From positions 1 to 47,483 of the forward strand of contig JAQBQL010000172.1 of NCBI GenBank assembly GCA_028287035.1: a DNA stretch of 47,483 bases, given 5' to 3'. Below are positions 36,317 through 45,087 of the stretch, one piece after another; the stretch's first letter is position 1, and each line of letters starts with the position of its first letter. The translations under genes and the position numbers were made by a program. The DNA comes from Labilithrix sp. (lineage in GTDB: Bacteria; Myxococcota; Polyangia; Polyangiales; Polyangiaceae). Under the pieces are notes generated by a model. The model was given only the letters and a program-made list of their open reading frames with translations, searched no databases and was not told the origin of the DNA.

Positions 36317-38364
36317 GACTTTACGCCGAGCCGCGTGAGGAGCGCGGCCACGTCGGGGTCGCGCCCGAGGAAGGCGCGGTAGAGGACGGCCGGGTCCTCG
36401 GTGTCGCCCTTCGCCAGGATCTCGCGGCGGAACCGATCGCCGACGTCACCGCTCAGGATGCCGCCCTCGCGGAACTTGCTGAAGGCGTCGGCCTCGAGCA
36501 TCTCGGACCACTGGTACGAGTAGTAGCCGGCCGCGTACCCGTAGGCCGATCCGAAGAGGTGCGAGAACGACGCGAGCATCGCGTAGTAAGGCGGGAGTGC
36601 CGTCGGGCTCGCCCGTTCCATGATGCCGCGCGCGTAGGCGAGGACGTCGCCGTCGCCCGCGGGGTCGTACTGCGTGTGGAGCATCAGATCGACGGTCGAG
36701 AAGCCGAGCTGACGGACGAGCGCGTTCGCGGCGCGGTACGTCCGCGCGGCGAGCATGCGCTGCTTCACGTCCGCCGGGATCGGGGCGCCGGTCTCGAAGT
36801 GACGCGCGAACCGGTCGAGCGCCTCGCTCTCCCAGCACCAGTTCTCCATGATCATCGACGGGAGCTCGACGAAGTCGGTCGCCACGCGCGTGCCCGCGAA
36901 GGAGCGGATGCTCACGTCCGACAGCACGTGATGCATCATGTGGCCGAACTCGTGGAAGAGCGTCTCGACCTCGCGGTGGTTCAGCAGCGCCGGCTGACCG
37001 GGGGACCGCGGCGGCGTCATGTTCGCGCACACGACGGCGATGTTCTCGCGCTCGTTGCCCGTGCCGGGCAGGCGATCGATGACCCCGCCCATCCACGCGC
37101 CGTCACGCTTCGTCTCGCGCGGAAAGAGATCGAGGAAGAAGCCGCCGAGCCGCTTGCCGTCGCCGTCGGTGACGGCCCAGCCGGTCACGTCCTCGTGCCA
37201 CACCTTGGCCTTCGGATCGCGCTCGATCGTGACCCCGTAGAGGCTGGTCGCCACCTCGAAGAGGCCGCTCGTCACGCGGTCGAGCGGGTAGTACGGACGC
37301 AGCGTCTCCTCGTCGAAGTCGAACTTCACCCGGCGCTGCGCCTCGGCCCAGAACGAGATGTCCCACGGCTCGAGCGGCTCGTCCTGACCGTGGCTCTTCG
37401 CGAAGGCGCGGAGCTCCTCGTTCTCGCGCTCGAACGCGGGCTGCAGCTGCTGCCGGAGCGAGGTGACGAAGGCGAGCGCCCGCGCGCCGGTCTTCGCCAT
37501 GCGGTCGTCGGTGACGAGGTCCGCGAAGTCCGCGAACCCGAGGAGCCTGGCCTTCTCGTGGCGGAGGGCGAGCACCTCGCGGATGATCGCCGTGTTGTCG
37601 TGCGCCGCCCCGCCCGGGCCGCCGGGCGTGGCCCGGGTGTTGAACGCCCGGTAGAGCGCCTCGCGCAGCGTGCGGTCCTTCACGTACGTCATCGCGGGGC
37701 CGTAGGAGGGCGCCTGGAGCGTGAACCGGTAGCCGCTCTTGCCCTTGCCCTCGGCGCTCTTCTTGGCGGCCTCGAGCATCGCCTCGGGCAGCCCTTCGAG
37801 GCGCGCAACGTCGCTCTCGGGGACGAGCAGCTCGTAGGAGGCCGTGGCATCGACGACGTTCTGGGCGAACTTGAGGGTGAGCTCGGAGAGCGCCACGTCG
37901 ACCTCGGAGAGGCGCTTCTTGCCGGCCGCATCGAGCTCGGCGCCGTTGCGGCGGAAGTCGGCGAGCGTCTTCGTCAGGTAACGGCGGCGCGCCGGATCGA
38001 GCGTCTTCGCCTCGTCGGTCGCGTCGAGGTCGCGGAGCGCGCGATAGAGCGGCTCGGACAGGAGGAGCTTGCTGAAGAACGACGTGATCTTCGGGGTGAT
38101 CGCCGCGAAGGCATCGCGGAGCTCGGGGGTGCCGAGGACCGACTCGAGATGGCTCGCCAGGTTGGCTGCGTAGTCGAGCTCGTCGGTGGCGACGTCGAGG
38201 ACGCCGAGCGTCGCCGCGTAGCTGCGAGGTGCGGAGCCGATCGCGTCGATGCGCGCCTGGGCGCGCACGAGGAGCGCGTCCATGGCGGGCTCGATGTGCT
38301 CGGCGAGGACGGCGTCGAACGGAACCGGAAGCGTCACGGCGAGCAGCGGGTTGGCGGTCGACAT
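36313..38364 (-). CDS. prlC: M3-family metallopeptidase (oligopeptidase A/PrlC-like)
   Basis: The 683-residue enzyme has the zinc motif HEFGH at 471-475 with the third ligand in the downstream FVELPS helix (about Glu500), and C-terminal YAAGYYSYQWSEMLEADAFS, a strong M3 signature. It degrades signal peptides and other oligopeptides in the cytosol. Its length matches OpdA/PrlC (about 680). The ATG at 38364 is supported by TAGATT 7 bases upstream; the longer frame adds a low-complexity extension. The stop overlaps the channel gene start, so the peptidase and channel form one transcription unit. Confidence 0.93.
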   Translation of the reverse strand: MSTANPLLAVTLPVPFDAVLAEHIEPAMDALLVRAQARIDAIGSAPRSYAATLGVLDVATDELDYAANLASHLESVLGTPELRDAFAAITPKITSFFSKLLLSEPLYRALRDLDATDEAKTLDPARRRYLTKTLADFRRNGAELDAAGKKRLSEVDVALSELTLKFAQNVVDATASYELLVPESDVARLEGLPEAMLEAAKKSAEGKGKSGYRFTLQAPSYGPAMTYVKDRTLREALYRAFNTRATPGGPGGAAHDNTAIIREVLALRHEKARLLGFADFADLVTDDRMAKTGARALAFVTSLRQQLQPAFERENEELRAFAKSHGQDEPLEPWDISFWAEAQRRVKFDFDEETLRPYYPLDRVTSGLFEVATSLYGVTIERDPKAKVWHEDVTGWAVTDGDGKRLGGFFLDLFPRETKRDGAWMGGVIDRLPGTGNERENIAVVCANMTPPRSPGQPALLNHREVETLFHEFGHMMHHVLSDVSIRSFAGTRVATDFVELPSMIMENWCWESEALDRFARHFETGAPIPADVKQRMLAARTYRAANALVRQLGFSTVDLMLHTQYDPAGDGDVLAYARGIMERASPTALPPYYAMLASFSHLFGSAYGYAAGYYSYQWSEMLEADAFSKFREGGILSGDVGDRFRREILAKGDTEDPAVLYRAFLGRDPDVAALLTRLGVKS

Positions 38365-38371
38365 CGCAGCC

Positions 38372-38377
38372 AATCTA
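38372..38377 (-). promoter_or_regulatory. -10-like hexamer TAGATT
   Basis: On the minus strand TAGATT ends 7 bases before the M3 peptidase ATG. Confidence 0.5.
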
Positions 38378-38408
38378 CCACGCGCTTGGCGCGTCGCTCG
38401 ATGCGCGG

Positions 38409-38414
38409 TATGGC
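38409..38414 (+). promoter_or_regulatory. -10-like hexamer TATGGC
   Basis: TATGGC ends 8 bases before the ATG at 38423; the last base differs from the window pattern. Confidence 0.3.
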
Positions 38415-38422
38415 CGGCCGGG

Positions 38423-38863
38423 ATGCGAATGCGGAACACGCTCGCGCTCTTCCTCGCGGCGATCTCGCTGGCAGGTTGCGGCGCGGATGCGCCCGCCCCG
38501 GCGGCGCCTGCCCCGGCGAGCGCGCCCGCCGCACCTCGGCCGCGCGACGGCGGCACGGCAGACGACCGCGATGCCCGCTCGAGCGCGGACGCGAGCGACG
38601 CGAGCGATCAGTCGCGAACCGCCGACGCGGCGGCGACGGACGCCGCCGCGCCGCGCAAGCCGGAAGGCGTCTCGCAGGAGGTGTTCCTGCGCGCGTGCCT
38701 GCGCGAGCCCGGCGACGACCGCTACTGCGGCTGCGTGTGGAAGGAGCTCCGCAAGCAGGCGTCGCCCGCCGAGCTCGAGGCGGGCACGTTCGGCCAGGCG
38801 ACGCTCTTCTCGCAATTCGAGCGAACGTGCGGAAAGCTGCGGGCGGTGCGGACCGCCCCCTGA
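38423..38863 (+). CDS. Small hypothetical lipoprotein
   Basis: The 146-residue protein has a lipobox SLAGC, then an Ala/Pro and Asp/Ala/Ser linker (APAPAAPAPASAPAAP, DASDASDQ) of about 60 residues. A compact C-terminal domain with four Cys follows (FLRACLREPGDDRYCGCVWKEL, FERTCGKL). The domain looks disulfide-stabilised. The role is unknown; an outer-membrane anchor is expected. An ATG two codons later is an equally possible start. It converges on the ureohydrolase gene with 3 bp between. Confidence 0.72.
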   Translation: MRMRNTLALFLAAISLAGCGADAPAPAAPAPASAPAAPRPRDGGTADDRDARSSADASDASDQSRTADAAATDAAAPRKPEGVSQEVFLRACLREPGDDRYCGCVWKELRKQASPAELEAGTFGQATLFSQFERTCGKLRAVRTAP

Positions 38864-38866
38864 CGC

Positions 38867-39913
38867 CTAGAGCAGCTTCGCCTTGCCCTGGCTCGCCAGC
38901 GTGAAGCCGATCAGCTTGTAGAGCATCCGCGCGCCGACGTTGCCGTCCCACTCGTCGCTGTCGTCCTCGAGATTGGGCGCGACCTCGTTCAGGTCGAAGC
39001 CGACGATGCGCTTGCCGGCCTCGACGACGCCGCGGAGCACCGCCACGAGCTCGCGTGTGTCGAGCCCGCCCGGCACCGGCGTCCCGGTGTTCGGGCAGAA
39101 CCGCGGATCGAGCCCGTCGATATCGAACGATATCCAGACCTCGTCGGGGAGCTCGGCGGCAATCGCCTCCACCGTCTTCGCGAACGGCTCGCCCGCGAAG
39201 CGGCGCCGCGCGAGGTCGCGGTCGGTGAACATGGCGACGCGCGAGCCCTGGCTCTTGCAGAAGTCGATCTCCTCCTCGCACACGTCGCGAATGCCGACCT
39301 GCACGAGCTTCGACATCGCCGGGATGTCCTGCACGACGTTGAACATGATCGACGCGTGGGAGTGGAGAAAGCCCTCGTAGGCGCGCCGCGTATCGGAGTG
39401 TGCGTCGAAGTGCAGGATCCCGAACTCCTTCTTCCGCGCGGCGAGCGCCTTCAGCGCCCCGTACGGCACGGAGTGGTCCCCGCCGATGATGCCGACCACC
39501 TTCCCTGCGTCGTAGAGACGCGAGGTCTCGCTCTCGACCCAGGCGTTCACCTTGCCGGACAGCGCGTTGACCCGGTCGAGGCGCGCCACCAGCTCGGGTT
39601 CTTCGCCGGCTCCGCCCGCGTCGATGATCGCGGCCGCGAGCTCCTTGCCTTCGCGGTTCGCGGCGGCGATCACCTCGGGCAACGGCAGCATGTGGATGCC
39701 CGCTTCGTACGGCTTTTCGACGTCCAGATCGTAGAGGTCGACCTGGGCGCTCGCTCCCAGGATGGCGCGCGGACCCTCCGCTGCGCCTCCGCCGTACGAG
39801 GTGGTCGCCTCCCACGGCACCGGGACGAGGACGACGCACGCCTCGGATTCCGAGTGCGGGAGACCGAAGATTCCGGAGCCGGGCCGCGCGGGTGCGTTGG
39901 GGTCGAAGGACAT
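38867..39913 (-). CDS. speB: Ureohydrolase, agmatinase-like
   Basis: The 348-residue protein contains the arginase/agmatinase di-manganese motifs: GGDHS (144-148), FDAHSD (169-174) and SFDIDGLDP (262-270), with the expected His and Asp ligands. It hydrolyses a guanidino group to urea, most likely agmatine to putrescine, but arginase or formimidoglutamase cannot be excluded. The length is above typical SpeB (about 306) because of an insertion of about 40 residues after YDLDVEKPYE. It is cytosolic. The ATG at 39913 has TATAAG 10 bases upstream, facing the GH31 promoter. Confidence 0.88.
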   Translation of the reverse strand: MSFDPNAPARPGSGIFGLPHSESEACVVLVPVPWEATTSYGGGAAEGPRAILGASAQVDLYDLDVEKPYEAGIHMLPLPEVIAAANREGKELAAAIIDAGGAGEEPELVARLDRVNALSGKVNAWVESETSRLYDAGKVVGIIGGDHSVPYGALKALAARKKEFGILHFDAHSDTRRAYEGFLHSHASIMFNVVQDIPAMSKLVQVGIRDVCEEEIDFCKSQGSRVAMFTDRDLARRRFAGEPFAKTVEAIAAELPDEVWISFDIDGLDPRFCPNTGTPVPGGLDTRELVAVLRGVVEAGKRIVGFDLNEVAPNLEDDSDEWDGNVGARMLYKLIGFTLASQGKAKLL

Positions 39914-39923
39914 GGAGCAGCGG

Positions 39924-39929
39924 CTTATA
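39924..39929 (-). promoter_or_regulatory. -10-like hexamer TATAAG
   Basis: On the minus strand TATAAG ends 10 bases before the ureohydrolase ATG. It lies 14 bp from the GH31 box. Confidence 0.4.
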
Positions 39930-39943
39930 GCACCGGCGTGGGC

Positions 39944-39949
39944 TAGGCT
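39944..39949 (+). promoter_or_regulatory. -10-like hexamer TAGGCT
   Basis: TAGGCT (context GCTAGGCT) ends 7 bases before the GTG at 39957. Confidence 0.5.
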
Positions 39950-39956
39950 CTCGCCC

Positions 39957-41756
39957 GTGGGTCATCCGAGGTCGGTCGCGCTCTCTTCGCTCCTCTCCCT
40001 GGCGCTCGCTGCGGTCGCCGCCGCGTGCTCCAGCGACGACGCCGCCCCGGCCAACGACGCGGGGCCGGCGCTGCCCGCGAAGTGCACGCGCACCGACCTC
40101 GACAGCCCTCCGCCGGTCGTCCCCCACACGCCGCGCTGGGCGTTCGAGCCCTGGATCAGCAAGGACATCTCGGACCGGGCCGACACCTACGCGTACGTCG
40201 ACGGCTTCCGCGACCGCGGCATCCCCGTCGGCGCGGTGGTGCTCGATAGCCCGTGGGAGACGAGCTACAACACGTTCGTCCCCAATCCTGACCGCTACGG
40301 CGACTTCCCCTCGCTCGTCGACGACCTCCACCGCCGGGACGTGAAGGTGGTGCTCTGGATCACCTCGATGGTCAACGAGAGCTCGTTCGACTTCGAGCCC
40401 GGCGGCGACCGTTACCCGAGCTCCTCCCCGAACCTCGAGGAGGGCGATCTCTGCCATTACTTCGTCCAGGACGGCGCGCGGTTCGGCTGGTGGAAAGGGC
40501 TCGGCGCCTCGGTCGACTTCTTCAACCCGAGCGCCCGGGCGTGGTGGCATCGCCAGCAGGACCTCGTGCTCGCCGCGAAGATCGATGGGTGGAAGCTCGA
40601 TTTCGGCGAGAGCTACGTGAAGAGCGATCCGGTCCAGACCGCCGAGGGACCGAAGCCTCATCAGGAATACTCCGAGAAGTATTACGAGGACTTTCTTGCC
40701 TATGGGCAATCGGTACGCGGACCGGAGTTCCTCACGATGGTCCGCGCCTGGGACGAATCGTACGAGTTCGCGGGCCGGTTCTTCGCGAAGAAGGACCATG
40801 CGCCCGTGACGTGGATGGGCGACAACCGGCGCGACTACGTCGGGCTCGCCGACGCGCTCCAGGAGATGTTCGTCTCCGCCAAGGCGGGATACGTGGTCGT
40901 CGGTTCCGACATCGGTGGATATCTCGACCACGACGACAAGAACCTGCTCGGCCCGGCCATCCCGTTCGACTCGCTGAACTTCGCCCGGTGGACGGCGCTG
41001 GGGGCGCTCACGCCGTTCATGCAGCTGCACGGGCGCGGGGCGATCGCGCCGTGGACGTTGCCGGATCATGCCGACGAGACGGTCGCCCTCTACCGGTACT
41101 GGGCGACGCTGCACCATGCGCTCGTCCCCTTCTTCTTCTCGCTGGCCGAGAAGGGCTACGCCGCGGACGCGAGCGCCGCGTCGATCCTCCATCCCATCGG
41201 CGACGCGGCGTCGTGGGCGGGTGACTACCGTTACCTGCTCGGGGACGCGCTCCTCGTGGCGCCGCTCCTCGACGCGACCGGCAAGCGCGCCGTCGCCCTG
41301 CCCGCCGGCGCTCGCTGGTACGACTGGTGGACCGGCGCGCCCGCGGACGGCGGGACCACCGTGCAGGCCGACTTCGCGGCGGACCGTGCGAAGATCCCGC
41401 TCTACGTGAAGGAGGGCGCGATCCTCCCGCTCGACGTCGACAGCGACGTCCTCGCCCTCGGGACCGCCGCCTCGAGGGGCGCGCGCACGATCCTCGGCTG
41501 GCCCGCGTCGGCAATGACCTCGTTCCGCATCCACGAGACGGGCGGCAACGTCGACGTCACCCTCCAGGGCAGCGCGAGCGGCTGGTCCTTGACGCTCTCC
41601 GCGGCGCCTGCGCCGGTGATCCTGCGCATCCGCACCGAGACGGCGCCGGCGCAGGTGACCGGCGGCGGGACCTTCACCTACGACCCCGCCGCGAAGACGA
41701 CGGTGGTGACGCTCCCGGCATCGCCGGGACCGGTCACGGTCACCGCGACGCTCTGA
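39957..41756 (+). CDS. Glycoside hydrolase family 31 lipoprotein (alpha-glucosidase/xylosidase type)
   Basis: The 599-residue protein has a lipoprotein signal peptide (LALAAVAAAC, Cys24), then the GH31 barrel. VVLDSPWETSY is a substrate-site strand, GWKLDFGES holds the predicted nucleophile Asp215, and TWMGDN the acid/base Asp289. YVVVGSDIGGY and FARWTALGALTPFMQLHGRG are further GH31 landmarks. A C-terminal beta domain follows (ILPLDVDSDVLALG). It cleaves alpha-linked sugars at the cell surface; specificity is not readable. TAGGCT 7 bases before the GTG fixes the start. The next gene (CE2-like esterase) starts 38 bp on, suggesting one glycan-degrading unit. Confidence 0.92.
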   Translation: MGHPRSVALSSLLSLALAAVAAACSSDDAAPANDAGPALPAKCTRTDLDSPPPVVPHTPRWAFEPWISKDISDRADTYAYVDGFRDRGIPVGAVVLDSPWETSYNTFVPNPDRYGDFPSLVDDLHRRDVKVVLWITSMVNESSFDFEPGGDRYPSSSPNLEEGDLCHYFVQDGARFGWWKGLGASVDFFNPSARAWWHRQQDLVLAAKIDGWKLDFGESYVKSDPVQTAEGPKPHQEYSEKYYEDFLAYGQSVRGPEFLTMVRAWDESYEFAGRFFAKKDHAPVTWMGDNRRDYVGLADALQEMFVSAKAGYVVVGSDIGGYLDHDDKNLLGPAIPFDSLNFARWTALGALTPFMQLHGRGAIAPWTLPDHADETVALYRYWATLHHALVPFFFSLAEKGYAADASAASILHPIGDAASWAGDYRYLLGDALLVAPLLDATGKRAVALPAGARWYDWWTGAPADGGTTVQADFAADRAKIPLYVKEGAILPLDVDSDVLALGTAASRGARTILGWPASAMTSFRIHETGGNVDVTLQGSASGWSLTLSAAPAPVILRIRTETAPAQVTGGGTFTYDPAAKTTVVTLPASPGPVTVTATL

Positions 41757-41782
41757 AGTTCACCTCGGGCGGCGGCGCCCGG

Positions 41783-41788
41783 TACGAT
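41783..41788 (+). promoter_or_regulatory. -10-like hexamer TACGAT
   Basis: TACGAT ends 6 bases before the GTG at 41795, so the esterase gene may have its own promoter besides read-through from GH31. Confidence 0.5.
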
Positions 41789-41794
41789 GAGGGC

Positions 41795-42913
41795 GTGCGC
41801 TCGGGCGTCCGCGGCTTCATCGGTGTGGCTCTCTTCTCGTGCGCGGCGTGCTCGCGCGCGCTCGACCCGCCGGCGCCGCAGCCGCAGACCGCCGCCGCGC
41901 CCGCGAGCGCCGCGGCTCTGGCGGTCGCCGCCGCGCCGCCCGCCGATCCCCACGTCCGGGTGATCGGCCGCTTCGAGCGCAGCGCCGGGGCCGTCCGCTT
42001 CGCGTGGCCCGGCAGCACGGTGACGGCGCGCTTCAAGGGGACCGCCATCTCGGCCCGCCTGAAGGACGACGGGAAGAACTTCTTCCAGGTCATCATCGAC
42101 GGTGAGCCGAAGGCGGTGCTCCGGACCGCCGCGAGCAAGGACACGTACGTGCTCGCGACCGGCCTGCCCGACGCGATCCACGACGTCGCGCTCTTCCGGC
42201 GGACCGAGGCGAGGCTCGGCGAGACGGTCTTCCTCGGCTTCGATCCGGTCGGCACCATGCTCCCCGCGCCGCCGCCCGCCGAGCGGCGCATCGAGTACAT
42301 CGGCGACTCGATCACCGCCGGGTATGGCAACGAGGGACCGAACGCGCAATGCACGTTCAATCCTGCCGAGGAGAATCATTACCAGACGTACGCGGCGATC
42401 ACCGCGCGCGAGCTGCGGGCCGAGCACGTGACCATCGCCTGGTCGGCGCAAACGATCGGGCAGATGACCGACTACTACGAGCGCGCCGTGCCCCAGCGTC
42501 CGGACAGCACCTGGGATTTCGCCTCGTGGGTGCCGCAGGTCGTCGTCATGAACATCGGCACGAACAACTTCGCGACGTACGACCCGACGGAGACGCGCTA
42601 CGTGCGCATCTACTCGGCGCTCTTCGACCGCGTGCGCCGCGCGTATCCGCGGGCCTTCATCGTGTGCGCGCTCGGGCCGATGCTCACCGACATCTATCCG
42701 CCCGGTAAGAGGAACCTGACGCTCGCGCGCAAGTACATGGCGGCGACGATGGAGAAGATCCGCGCGTCCGGCGAGACGAACTTCCAGTTCGTGGAGTTCC
42801 CGGAGCAGAACCACGCGAACGGCCTCGGCTGCGGCTTCCACCCGAGCCTCAAGACCCACAAGCTGATGGCGGAGAAGCTCGCCCCGATCATCCGTGAGAA
42901 GATGGCCTGGTGA
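41795..42913 (+). CDS. Carbohydrate esterase, CE2-like SGNH hydrolase lipoprotein
   Basis: The 372-residue protein has a lipoprotein signal peptide (Cys16 or Cys19), an Ala/Pro linker, and a beta-sandwich N-terminal domain (about 53-155) with VRFAWPGSTVTARFKGT. The SGNH domain follows: YIGDSITAGYG (nucleophile Ser172), NIGTNN (block III, 254-258) and CGFHPS (His349). A sandwich plus SGNH in this order matches CE2 acetyl esterases, which deacetylate xylan and other glycans. It is probably on the cell surface next to the GH31. Its stop overlaps the HIT gene start (GTGA). Confidence 0.9.
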   Translation: MRSGVRGFIGVALFSCAACSRALDPPAPQPQTAAAPASAAALAVAAAPPADPHVRVIGRFERSAGAVRFAWPGSTVTARFKGTAISARLKDDGKNFFQVIIDGEPKAVLRTAASKDTYVLATGLPDAIHDVALFRRTEARLGETVFLGFDPVGTMLPAPPPAERRIEYIGDSITAGYGNEGPNAQCTFNPAEENHYQTYAAITARELRAEHVTIAWSAQTIGQMTDYYERAVPQRPDSTWDFASWVPQVVVMNIGTNNFATYDPTETRYVRIYSALFDRVRRAYPRAFIVCALGPMLTDIYPPGKRNLTLARKYMAATMEKIRASGETNFQFVEFPEQNHANGLGCGFHPSLKTHKLMAEKLAPIIREKMAW

Positions 42914-43317
42914 CGTGCGTGTTCTGCCAGATCCTGCGCGGCGAGCTGCCGGCGCATGTCGTGCTCGACGACGACGTGTGCCTCGCCTTCCTCGACCGGA
43001 CGCCCCTCTTCCACGGCCACGTGCTGGTCGTCCCGCGCGAGCACCACGTGGCGCTCGCCGATCTGCCGGGCAAGCTCGTGGGTCCCTTCTTCGAGCGCGT
43101 GCAGCGCCTCGCCGCCGTCATGCCGGGGGCGCTCGGCGCGGCCGGCACCTTCGTTGCGATGAACAACGTCGTCAGCCAGAGCGTGCCGCACCTGCACGTC
43201 CACGTCGTGCCGCGCACGAAGGGCGACGGGCTGAAGGGCTTCTTCTGGCCGCGGAAGAAGTACGCCGGCGACGAGGCGATGGCCGAGGTCGCGGCGACGC
43301 TGAAGGCCGCCTTGTGA
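42910..43317 (+). CDS. HIT-family nucleotide-binding hydrolase
   Basis: The 135-residue protein has the histidine-triad motif HLHVH (His94, His96, His98) in SVPHLHVHVVPR, plus CVFCQI near the N-terminus, where the two Cys probably bind zinc. It belongs to the HINT/FHIT-like branch that cleaves nucleoside phosphoramidates or dinucleotide polyphosphates. It is cytosolic. The GTG start overlaps the stop of the esterase gene, so the two are co-translated. A C-terminal extension (GFFWPRKKYAGDEAM) resembles that of other proteobacterial HIT proteins. Confidence 0.92.
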   Translation: MTCVFCQILRGELPAHVVLDDDVCLAFLDRTPLFHGHVLVVPREHHVALADLPGKLVGPFFERVQRLAAVMPGALGAAGTFVAMNNVVSQSVPHLHVHVVPRTKGDGLKGFFWPRKKYAGDEAMAEVAATLKAAL

Positions 43318-43457
43318 GGGCGGTCCTGGTGGATCTCGCATCATCCAGGCGAGCATCTTCCTCGGGCGGGTGACGAGACCACGCCGCGCCAAACCCTCGG
43401 ATTCGCTGCGCTCGCATCGTGTAGGCAAAGGGCACACAAAGTGCTCCTGCCGTCGTC

Positions 43458-45053
43458 ATGAACCTCGCCCGCCTCGCCCGCTGCGGTCTCGTCCTCGGAC
43501 TCCTGGGAGGCGCCGTTGCGTGCTCCGGCGACGACGGCGACGAGGCGACCGACGACCAGCAGGACGACCTCACGAGCGTCACGGCGCGCTCCCGCACCCT
43601 CGAGTTCGTCGGCACGGTCTACGTCGAGCCGTCGGCGAGCGACGCCGCGATCCTCGCCACGGTGAAGACGCAGTCGCAGACCGCCTTCGGCCCGCTCCGT
43701 ATCGGCAACATCGCGGTCAACAGCCGCGAGCTGAAGGAGGTCGACCCCACGACCTTCGTGAAGCGCCCGGTCAAGGTCGTCGACGCGGCGATCGCGAACG
43801 ACGCCGGCAAGGACCTCCTCGAGGTCAAGTACACCTACAAGGACAACGCCGTCGTCGGCCTCGAGTACGCGCGGCGCAGCACCGCTCCGCTCGCGCTGAT
43901 GGCGCCGAGCTACCGCAGCCAGCTCGATCGCGTGCTCCGCGAGTGCACGTCGAACGACGACGAGGCCCGCGAGTGGATCTCGAGCGCGTGGTACGTGTTC
44001 TCGCCCGGGCTCGCCACCTGCCAGGCGGCGATGACGGCGGAGCAGAAGAAGATCGACGCCGACCGCAAGCTGCTGAAGACGCCGCAGACCCAGGTCACGA
44101 AGGCCGAGGTGGAGCGCCTCTACCTGCCCATCCAGGTGAAGCTCGGCGCCGACAAGACGAACCAGGGAAAGTCGTATCCCGAATACGCGAAGCTCTATGC
44201 GGGCGGCGTCCAGAAGGACAAGCTGGTCATCAGCCTGCTCTTCGGGAACATCGACCACGTCGCGCAGGGCGGCCCTTCGAGCGACTTCAACTGGGGCGAG
44301 CTCATGACCACCCTCGAGGAGGTCATGGACGCGGGCGGCGAGCTGAAGCAGGTCCCGGTGGCGGGCCAGCCGGCCGTCGACCTCTCGAGCTTCACGCTGA
44401 AGAGTGGAAAGAAGGTCGAGAAGCCGTCCTTCAAGGATCTCGTCGGCCTCCACTCCGGCTCGGACCGGCTCGGCCTCTCGTATGCCGACAAGAAGGATCT
44501 CGAGGAGCAGCTCGGGACGCGCATCTTCAAGAAGTGGATCGCCGTCGAGCGCACGGTCAGCGTGAAGGCGGGCGCCGCTGCCGCCCGCGACGTCGGCATC
44601 CAGTTCCTCGTCTACTTCGGCGCGGAGAGCGACGGCGCTCCTCACCACTTCGCGACGAAGAACAGCGACGTGTTCCTCTACAACGGCCACTCGTACATCG
44701 GCTTCGGTCCGCTCGACCCGAAGAACTTCAGCGCGGCGGATTTCCCGAAGACCTACCAGCTGCTCTGGATCGACGGCTGCGTCTCCTACAACTACTACGA
44801 GAAGGACTACATCCCGCTCAAGCAGGGCGGGACGAAGAACCTCGACCTCATCACCAACGGCATCGAGGCGCCGGCCTGGCGCAGCGGCCATGCGATGGGG
44901 CAGTGGCTCAACGTGCTCCTGAACGGCAAGGGCGCGAGCTACCGCGATCTCCTGCTCGCCGCCTCGGACACCGAGGCCCTCCGCGTGGTCGACGGGGAGC
45001 TCGACAACGAGTTCACGCCGACGAAGTTCCCGATGACGATCACGCCGCGCTGA
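43458..45053 (+). CDS. Lipoprotein with possible caspase/gingipain-like (clan CD) His/Cys dyad
   Basis: The 531-residue protein has a lipobox GAVAC (Cys22) and an acidic linker (DDGDEATDDQQDD). The N-terminal half looks helical; the C-terminal half contains DVFLYNGHSYIGFGP (His411) and QLLWIDGCVSYNYY (Cys441). A His after a strand, followed about 30 residues on by a strand ending in Gly-Cys, is the layout of clan CD peptidases. I infer this only from the pattern. It is likely exported and outer-membrane anchored. The 140-base gap before it shows TAGGCA 30 bases upstream and nothing else clear. Confidence 0.7.
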   Translation: MNLARLARCGLVLGLLGGAVACSGDDGDEATDDQQDDLTSVTARSRTLEFVGTVYVEPSASDAAILATVKTQSQTAFGPLRIGNIAVNSRELKEVDPTTFVKRPVKVVDAAIANDAGKDLLEVKYTYKDNAVVGLEYARRSTAPLALMAPSYRSQLDRVLRECTSNDDEAREWISSAWYVFSPGLATCQAAMTAEQKKIDADRKLLKTPQTQVTKAEVERLYLPIQVKLGADKTNQGKSYPEYAKLYAGGVQKDKLVISLLFGNIDHVAQGGPSSDFNWGELMTTLEEVMDAGGELKQVPVAGQPAVDLSSFTLKSGKKVEKPSFKDLVGLHSGSDRLGLSYADKKDLEEQLGTRIFKKWIAVERTVSVKAGAAAARDVGIQFLVYFGAESDGAPHHFATKNSDVFLYNGHSYIGFGPLDPKNFSAADFPKTYQLLWIDGCVSYNYYEKDYIPLKQGGTKNLDLITNGIEAPAWRSGHAMGQWLNVLLNGKGASYRDLLLAASDTEALRVVDGELDNEFTPTKFPMTITPR

Positions 45054-45073
45054 CGGGACCGGGCGGGGTGGTG

Positions 45074-45079
45074 TAGAAG
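45074..45079 (+). promoter_or_regulatory. -10-like hexamer TAGAAG
   Basis: TAGAAG ends 8 bases before the TTG at 45088. AGAAGG at the same place could instead be a ribosome-binding sequence. Confidence 0.3.
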
Positions 45080-45087
45080 GGCGCGCC

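Noticed and set aside
38334..41534. Minus-strand open frame of 1066 codons across the peptidase, ureohydrolase and GH31 genes
   Set aside because: It is Arg/Asp/Glu-rich with no recognisable motif. It runs antisense to plus-strand genes and out of frame with the minus-strand ones, all of which have catalytic motifs. Long antisense frames are expected at this GC content.
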